DNA from: Culex pipiens pallens
Taxonomy: Eukaryota; Arthropoda; Insecta; Diptera; Culicidae
DNA: 64,000 nt
NCBI RefSeq assembly: GCF_016801865.2
Contig: NC_068937.1
Location: 5,034,191 to 5,098,190 of the forward strand
Reading direction: 5' to 3'
Each line of letters starts with the position of its first letter. Positions within the stretch are counted from its first letter, which is position 1. This document shows positions 58,451 to 64,000 of this stretch, piece after piece. Both the position numbers and the translations under genes were made by a program. Under the pieces are notes generated by a model. The model did not search any database and had not been told where the DNA came from. It worked only from the letters and a program-made list of their open reading frames with translations.

Positions 58451-60719
58451 TTTTTGTGGTTTTTCTTCCCTGGGTCGCCAAGTGTTCAGCTTTCCCGCTT
58501 GGATTTATAAACAAAAGTTCGCCAACAGTTTATCGCTCATCGTTTTGTCGTTTTCCCCCCTCGGTCGTAAAAGGAATTCTGCGCGCATTGTACCGGAGAT
58601 CCCGCGGAACGCACTGGGAATTGCATTCGCGATCGTCGATCGCACATAAATATAAATATTTCGGTGTCTATTTTCGGATGGGTCGTCGTGAACCCGACCG
58701 GAGTGACATTTGCGCGAGTACAAATTTGGCCTTATCGAAAACCATTTCGGGCGCATTTTTCCCGGGAGACTTCAACGGGCGACACTCACCAAACAGGCAA
58801 CGAACCGCAAAATTTCGCCAAAAATCGAGCCAATAAAGATTGTCATCACAATGTGATCTTGTATCGCATTACAAGCGGACAACGGGGGTTTGGGGGTGGG
58901 AAGACGACACCGAAATAATGTCACATGTCGCCGTGCTCGGGCTCTTAATGTATTTTAAAAGTTCTCAATTTGTCATGTTTTTTTTCGTTTGCGGATTTCG
59001 CTTTGGTCGGAAGGATCGTTTCGATTCCCTGCGAGGTCACGGCGCGGTCCAAAAGCGGACCAGAAGCGAATATTCATGTACCGAAAATGGTGTGTGCGGT
59101 TGAGAGGGGAAGCGCAGGGTCTTACAAGAACGAGAAGATAACATTGTTGAAAGAATGTTAAAAGCCGTGTATGCTAATCTCTTTCTGATTCCGCTTCGAA
59201 CTCTTCACGCGATTGGGATTACCGGTGGCTACCGGAGGTTTGCCGCAGTGTTTTCTCTTTCGATTAAGGTGATTTAAACGATGGTTGACACGAAAGGGCG
59301 AATTTCGAGCAATGTCGAGTTCGGGTCACGAATGGACCTTCGAAACACTGTCGAATGTCAGCATAGGTCACGCTGAAGCTGCTCGCAATGTCAAAATCTT
59401 TTTTTTCAGCAACGTGGAGTTTGGGTCATCAACGGACCTTCGAACGCTGCGTCACCACTTGGCAGTTGGGTCAACCAAACCAACCTCGAATGTCAGAATA
59501 CTCGGTTGCGGATCTTTTGACGCCAAAATATCTATTGTTTATGAGTTTTTCTTACAGTTGAGACGTCAACATCGAAAAGGTCCTAAATTCACCAAAAGCT
59601 TCCGTTGTAACTCGTTATCTAAAAATTGGGATTCCAGTTTTCAACCCAGCCGACAACGCACCGTAATCAAGAGACCAATTTGCATACTCCCTAGCATGAT
59701 AAACGACCCCATAGAAAATCAATAAATATTTTATGAACTTGTTCACAAGCCTCCCCTTTGAACAATCCCCATTGCGAAACTAGACGAAACTTCCTCCCTG
59801 GAAGCGAATTAATCTTCCGACAAAATGCCTCTCATAACCATCTCGATTGTGCATTGTTCTGTCGAGTTCAATGAAGGAGCAACAAAAAAAACAGAAGAGC
59901 TCGTTGGTCGGCGATGGTCCTAGGCGCGTCTAGACCTCCACCGCTTTATAAGGGCATCGGCGTCGACAACCTTGAGGTCTTTCCAGACCGGGGTCATTTG
60001 GCGCCGCGAAGCGGCTGGCAATTTGTCCTCCTCGCTGGAATTGAATTGCACTTGAGGAATGTTTTTATTTAGGCTTTGTGCGACTGTGCGAAGGAAATTT
60101 GCTAGGCCGCGAGTTCGGGTCATCGACGGACCTTGCAATGCTGGCTCGCTGGGTTGGACTTTTCTGATTGGAAATGGTTGCGAATTTCGGAATAGATTGC
60201 GCTGAAGATGGTCTGACCTTTTTCAAGAAAAAAAAAACATGTTTTGCGAGTTTAAAAAGTTTACTTTTCAAATTGACCCAGAGACGTTTATTGGGTAAAG
60301 TCAAACAACGTTTTCCCCAAACGTAACACCGGAAGTGTCCATTTAACGCGGAAGTCATCAGCGAAGGTGCAACCTTCACAGTTCCCTGCCTAACAAGATG
60401 TAACGAGCAGGTGCTAACTAATAGCTCAAATCATTAGGCATCGCGTCTCGTGGAAGCACCAATAATAACCCTAATGATCCGTCCAAACAAGACCATTTTT
60501 TCGTGGCGCATGAAGGGCTTTCTCATTTTCGTTACGTAATTTGAGAATGATCATTTGAAAGTGACAGCTCATTGTTTTGAGCAGTGAAAGCATACACGGT
60601 TTTGAAATTGAGCATTTTATGACGCAAATAATTGATAATTTTCAATTTTCAAAGCTTAAAAAATGAGTTACGTAATAAAAGAAAATCCTTTTAAAAGTGA
60701 CAGCTATTTGATTTTATAG
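58451..60719. other. Intron sequence with dispersed repeat cores
   Basis: Single cores GAGTTCGGGTCA...GGACCTTCGAA occur near 59318 and 59410, and a third near 60109. All are on the opposite strand to the 57.7-58.4 kb array. The rest is unique. No gene seen. Confidence 0.45.
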
Positions 60720-61250
60720 GGAAAAGGGTAAATGCACGTTCAAAATTACTCAGTTTTCGCTAAAACCGAGCCTACTCAGAAATGAGTAAAAGTTTTTATA
60801 GGGAAAAGGATAAACGCACGTTCGAAATTACTCAGTTTTCGCCAAAACCGAGCCTACTTAGAAATGAGTAAAAGAGGCATCTGTCAGAATTGAGTAAATT
60901 TCATTCAGATTTTAGCGAAAATTGAGTAGAACTCACTCAAGTGTGACGGTTTCACTTTTCACTTTTCCTTTTTTAAAAAGGAAATAATTTATAAATAGAA
61001 TTGTCAAAGGTTAAAAATTTAGTTACGTAATAAAAGAAAACCCCTTTAAAAGTGACAGCTATTTGTTTTCATAGGGAAAAAGGTAAACGCACGTTCAAAA
61101 TCACTCAGTTTTCGCCAAACCCGAGCCTACTCAGGAATGAGTAAAAGGGACTTCTGTCAGATTTGAGTGAATTTAACGAATTTAACGAAAATTGAGTAGA
61201 ATTCACTCAAATATGACAGATTCACTTTTTACTCATTTCTGAGTAGGTTC
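60720..61250. repeat. Repeats of ACTCAGTTTTCGCCAAA / ACTCAGAAATGAGTAAAAG type
   Basis: CGCACGTTC(A/G)AAAT followed by ACTCAGTTTTCGC and CCGAGCCTACTCAG-type blocks starts near 60733, 60814 and 61085. ACTCATTTCTGAGTAGG at about 61218 is an inverted piece. TTAAAAGTGACAGCT words separate them. Looks like nested or decayed inverted-repeat elements. Confidence 0.65.
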
Positions 61251-61736
61251 TGTGTTGTCGAAAACTCCAATTGCCAAAAAGCACTAAAAAGGACTTCCAA
61301 ATGTGCGTTTCGTAATCAAGGAATATCCCTTAAAAGTGACAGCTGTTTGTTTTGACAACGAAGAGTTTACACGCTGAATTGAAAAGAGTGAATATTGCGT
61401 TATCTCGTAACAAATCGGTTGATTAACTGTTAATTTAAGGTCATGATCGGACCTTTACCCTCGAATAGCTCAGAAATCTTCTCACGAAACCGTTTTTCGC
61501 AATCTTCTTGTGTCAACACATCACATCTCTGCAGCGACGTTTGCATGACTCGCTCAATTAGCTCCAAAGTGTCAATTTTGCGATAGTACTCCATCGATAA
61601 CCTCCGGTTGCCCCTTAATAACTCCCTCTGCGCTCAAGCCCTTATCGATCCGGCAGCCGCCCAATTATGTAATTACCAATCACAATTAATCATAATTCTT
61701 TTCTCTTTTCTCTCTGTTTGACATTTCGCTTTCCAG
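61251..61736. other. Intron sequence before exon D
   Basis: Unique sequence ending in the pyrimidine-rich stretch TTTCTCTTTTCTCTCTGTTTG and acceptor TTCCAG. Nothing else recognised. Confidence 0.5.
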
Positions 61737-61785
61737 ACTGGCGATCGAGTGTTTGTGGGCGCCCCCGGAAGCTACTACTGGCAAG
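61737..61785 (+). CDS. Integrin alpha (alphaPS2/inflated-like), partial exon D
   Basis: This 49-nt exon lies between TTCCAG and GTAATT. It reads TGDRVFVGAPGSYYWQ plus one base of a glycine codon. GAPGSYYWQG is the conserved end of propeller blade 3 (alphaV family GGPGSFYWQG). It follows exon C in phase 0 and leaves a phase-1 junction for the next exon. Either exon E or a further downstream exon can join here in frame. Confidence 0.95.
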
Positions 61786-62649
61786 GTAATTGACACTGGT
61801 TCAACACAAAGACTTTCTTCTACACCCCACCGAAGATTATCTGGAAATCTTGCGCGACCAGTATTAGATCCAATTACGATTATGCGAGACACAAATTAGT
61901 CTGATGAGTGATTTTCTTTCCGTGTTAGCGCGTGGTAGTTTGTAGAAAAAAAATCCCCCGTTTGTTTTGAGTAGAAATTTTGCAGTGGATTTGAACCCCG
62001 TGTCCCTTTTGAACCGAATTAATATCGATTTGAACATCCCCAATTGAGAGTGTATCCCAAACTGTCCTAATTTCTTGGTTAAATTGCCCACCTTTGGTAA
62101 GTATCGTCTTGGAGCAGTTTGACGTGTGCGAAATGAGTAGTTTTCAATCAGTCTAGGCTAGGTGAAAAACAAAACAAACCGATGTTTGAGTAGGCAAAGC
62201 CTACTCGATGCCCCCACCATCCACAGCCCTCTGCATGAGTGAAAAGACCCCCTGCAAACCCACCCCCGTACAAGCTTACCCTGCAAACGTCACTTGGATG
62301 TCACTTTTGACAGCTCGTCCCCACCACAACAAAACGCGCATACACACTAAATCAATTCGAAACTAAACTGGTATCGAAGCAACCCTGCCGAAACCCACTA
62401 AATGTCACTTTTACACCCAGCGCAGTTTCAAAACAAAAACATTACACTGTGAACAAATTCTACCCAGTTTATGTTGTTGTTTAAACTTGGAAAAGTTTTA
62501 TCAAATTTCTTTTTTTTTCATTCCCCGCCCCTTTGTGCTCCACCACCACCAACAAACAACAAACACACAATGCGTGCGCTGCCCCGCCCCCCGCCACCGC
62601 CCCTCCACCGAACCGAAAAAATCAACCACCCCGTTTTAATCAATTTCAG

Positions 62650-62724
62650 GACAAGTGTATTCCATTAATACCGACGCTGTGTTCCCCTATAAACCCCCGC
62701 GATATGGTCAGTTTGGCGAAGGAG
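62650..62724 (+). CDS. Integrin alpha, 75-nt phase-symmetric exon E (candidate alternative exon)
   Basis: Exactly 75 nt between TTTCAG (62644-62649) and donor GTAACC (62725). With the G carried from exon D it encodes GQVYSINTDAVFPYKPPRYG then QFGEG, and leaves one base over, so it starts and ends in phase 1. Skipping it removes 25 residues without shifting the frame. In Drosophila alphaPS2, the known alternative exon (present in PS2C, absent in PS2m8) is also 25 codons and lies in the same loop between blades 3 and 4, where it modulates ligand interaction. The weaker GTAACC donor fits optional use. Alternative splicing here is inference; the exon itself is well supported. Confidence 0.9.
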
Positions 62725-63351
62725 GTAACCACCAACAAGCAAATTCCTAAAGATGCCCACGTGGCTCAAGTCAACCAACCAACCAAACCCTGGTTTACTG
62801 TTTCACTACCTTTGTTTTTTCTCTGTTCTAAGTTTAAAAAAAGCGCTCTAAAAAACCATCTTCATAGTTCTAAAAAAAACCTTCATCGGCGCCAACCCCC
62901 ATACGTTTCCTAACCTCAAAACGTCATTCGATACTGACCGTCATCGCTGGCCTCCACATTTCCGCCATATTTCGCTCGGAATCGACTCCGCGAAAGCTCT
63001 CTAGTCTGCTCTTACGGGTCATCATCATCCTCAACTGGGGGAGGTGTTCCAACCAACCACAAGAGCCCATCACTGGACGACCTCCCCTCTAATGCTGCCT
63101 CTACGCACAACCACACAAGCCTTACACCTTTACTCACCACCCAGAGGTCCGGCGGACCTCGCGCACCCAGCTGCTTCACACTTTTTACGCACATTTTTTC
63201 AGGTTGAAATGGGTTCAAATGACCATGGGTGACCTTGGAAACCCTTGAAAACCCAAATAATTAAAGGAAAATAGAATATCTGGACGTAATAGGACTTGAA
63301 ATCTCAAAAATGCGAAAAGAGTTTTTAAACTGACCCAATTGAACTGATTCT
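62725..63351. other. Intron after exon E
   Basis: Starts with C/A-rich sequence. No further integrin exon (the next would carry the blade-4 Ca-binding loop, DxDxDG type) was found before the window ends. Confidence 0.5.
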
Positions 63352-64000
63352 ATCGATGTCGAGTTCGGGTCATGAACGGACCTTGCAACGCTGCTTAACC
63401 TATTATCATATTTTGACCTGCAAATGACTACGAATCTCAGAATACGACTCGCTGAAGTTGCCCAAGCTATTATTTTCATCAACGGATTGGTAGAACTCGA
63501 GAAATTGACCGTTGAAAATTTGGTGATCATTCGTAAACCGTTGAATTTTTGAATTTTAATAATTCTAACAAAAACACAGAGTGGACGACAAAAAACATTT
63601 AAAACAGTAAACCAACGCTTTAAAAATCGATTCCACGCTCTTTCGGCATTGTCGAGTTCGGGTCACGAACGGACCTTGCAACGCTGCTTCGCCAATTGCC
63701 ATATTGCGACCTGAAAATGACTACGAATCTCAGAATACGACTCGCTGAAGTTGTTGACGTCACCGTGTCATCAAACGAATTGGTAAAACTCGAGAAAATG
63801 ACATTTGAACATGTATTAATCTTCGTAACCCGATGAATTCAATAAATACCCGTAAAAATAGTCGGAAATCCCACGAACGTTATAGAACGGTCAACCAAAA
63901 TTTCAAAATAAAAAATCATCTCTTTAAACGAGCGATATCAAATTTGTTTCGACAATGTCGAGCTCGGGTCACAAACGGACCTTGCAACGCTGCTTCACCG
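63352..64000. repeat. ~300-bp tandem repeats with the GAGTTCGGGTCA core, running off the window
   Basis: GTCGAG(T/C)TCGGGTCA..GAACGGACC cores start near 63358, 63653 and 63956, about 295-303 bp apart. Each is followed by AACGCTGCTT and, in the two complete units, by CTACGAATCTCAGAATACGACTCGCTGAAGTTG. It shares its core, inverted, with the ~134-bp array at 57.7-58.4 kb. Confidence 0.85.

Overview
The window looks like the inside of one very large, repeat-swollen insect gene, most likely from a culicine mosquito (Culex-type genome). Five short exons on the + strand (22502-22599, 43437-43566, 51615-51676, 61737-61785, 62650-62724) join in phase into one continuous peptide. It matches the N-terminal beta-propeller of an alpha integrin of the alphaV/alphaPS2 (Drosophila inflated) type. 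Its start and most of the protein lie outside the window. The introns are about 20.8, 8.0, 10.1 and 0.86 kb. The organism call rests on the integrin type, the tRNA-derived SINEs, the BEL-type LTR element with a PHD-finger Gag, the many small MITEs and the AT-rich introns. It is an inference, not a match.

From 1 to 22.5 kb (upstream, probably intron) there are: two abutting 9-bp arrays (1.5-2.9 kb); a 1.27-kb retroposon with exact 24-bp target duplications and an internal 117-bp minisatellite (3.2-4.5 kb); a degenerate ~160-bp array interrupted by a SINE that is itself interrupted by a hAT-like element (4.8-7.8 kb); a PIF/Harbinger-like MITE (8.4-8.9 kb); a second SINE with perfect target duplications (9.9-10.2 kb); a 144-bp satellite with three-unit higher-order structure (11.4-13.5 kb); and degenerate TGACAG-rich repeats holding a TA-flanked MITE (15.6-21 kb).

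Intron A-B (22.6-43.4 kb) carries a young non-autonomous BEL-type LTR element on the minus strand (23179-27065, 634-bp LTRs, CAACT duplication) with a single 877-codon Gag-like ORF and no recognisable pol. It is followed by kilobases of GGCACAGCTCT-type repeats, a ~125-bp array ending in inverted copies, and a 9-bp array complex of about 4.3 kb split by a MITE. Intron B-C (43.6-51.6 kb) has a degenerate 9-bp array, more GGCACAGCTCT sequence and a second retroposon of the 24-bp-duplication family carrying a different minisatellite (115 bp). Intron C-D (51.7-61.7 kb) holds more 9- and 10-bp arrays, including a 627-bp internal duplication, and a family of ~134-bp and ~300-bp repeats sharing one GC-richer core.

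No gene other than the integrin and the retroelement ORF can be supported. The very long open frames in the 9-bp arrays arise only because 9 is a multiple of 3. The strongest observations are the recurrent creation of 9-bp-period arrays with different unit sequences inside one gene, the VNTR-bearing retroposon family with 24-bp target duplications, and a 75-nt phase-symmetric integrin exon at the position of the alternatively spliced exon of Drosophila PS2.
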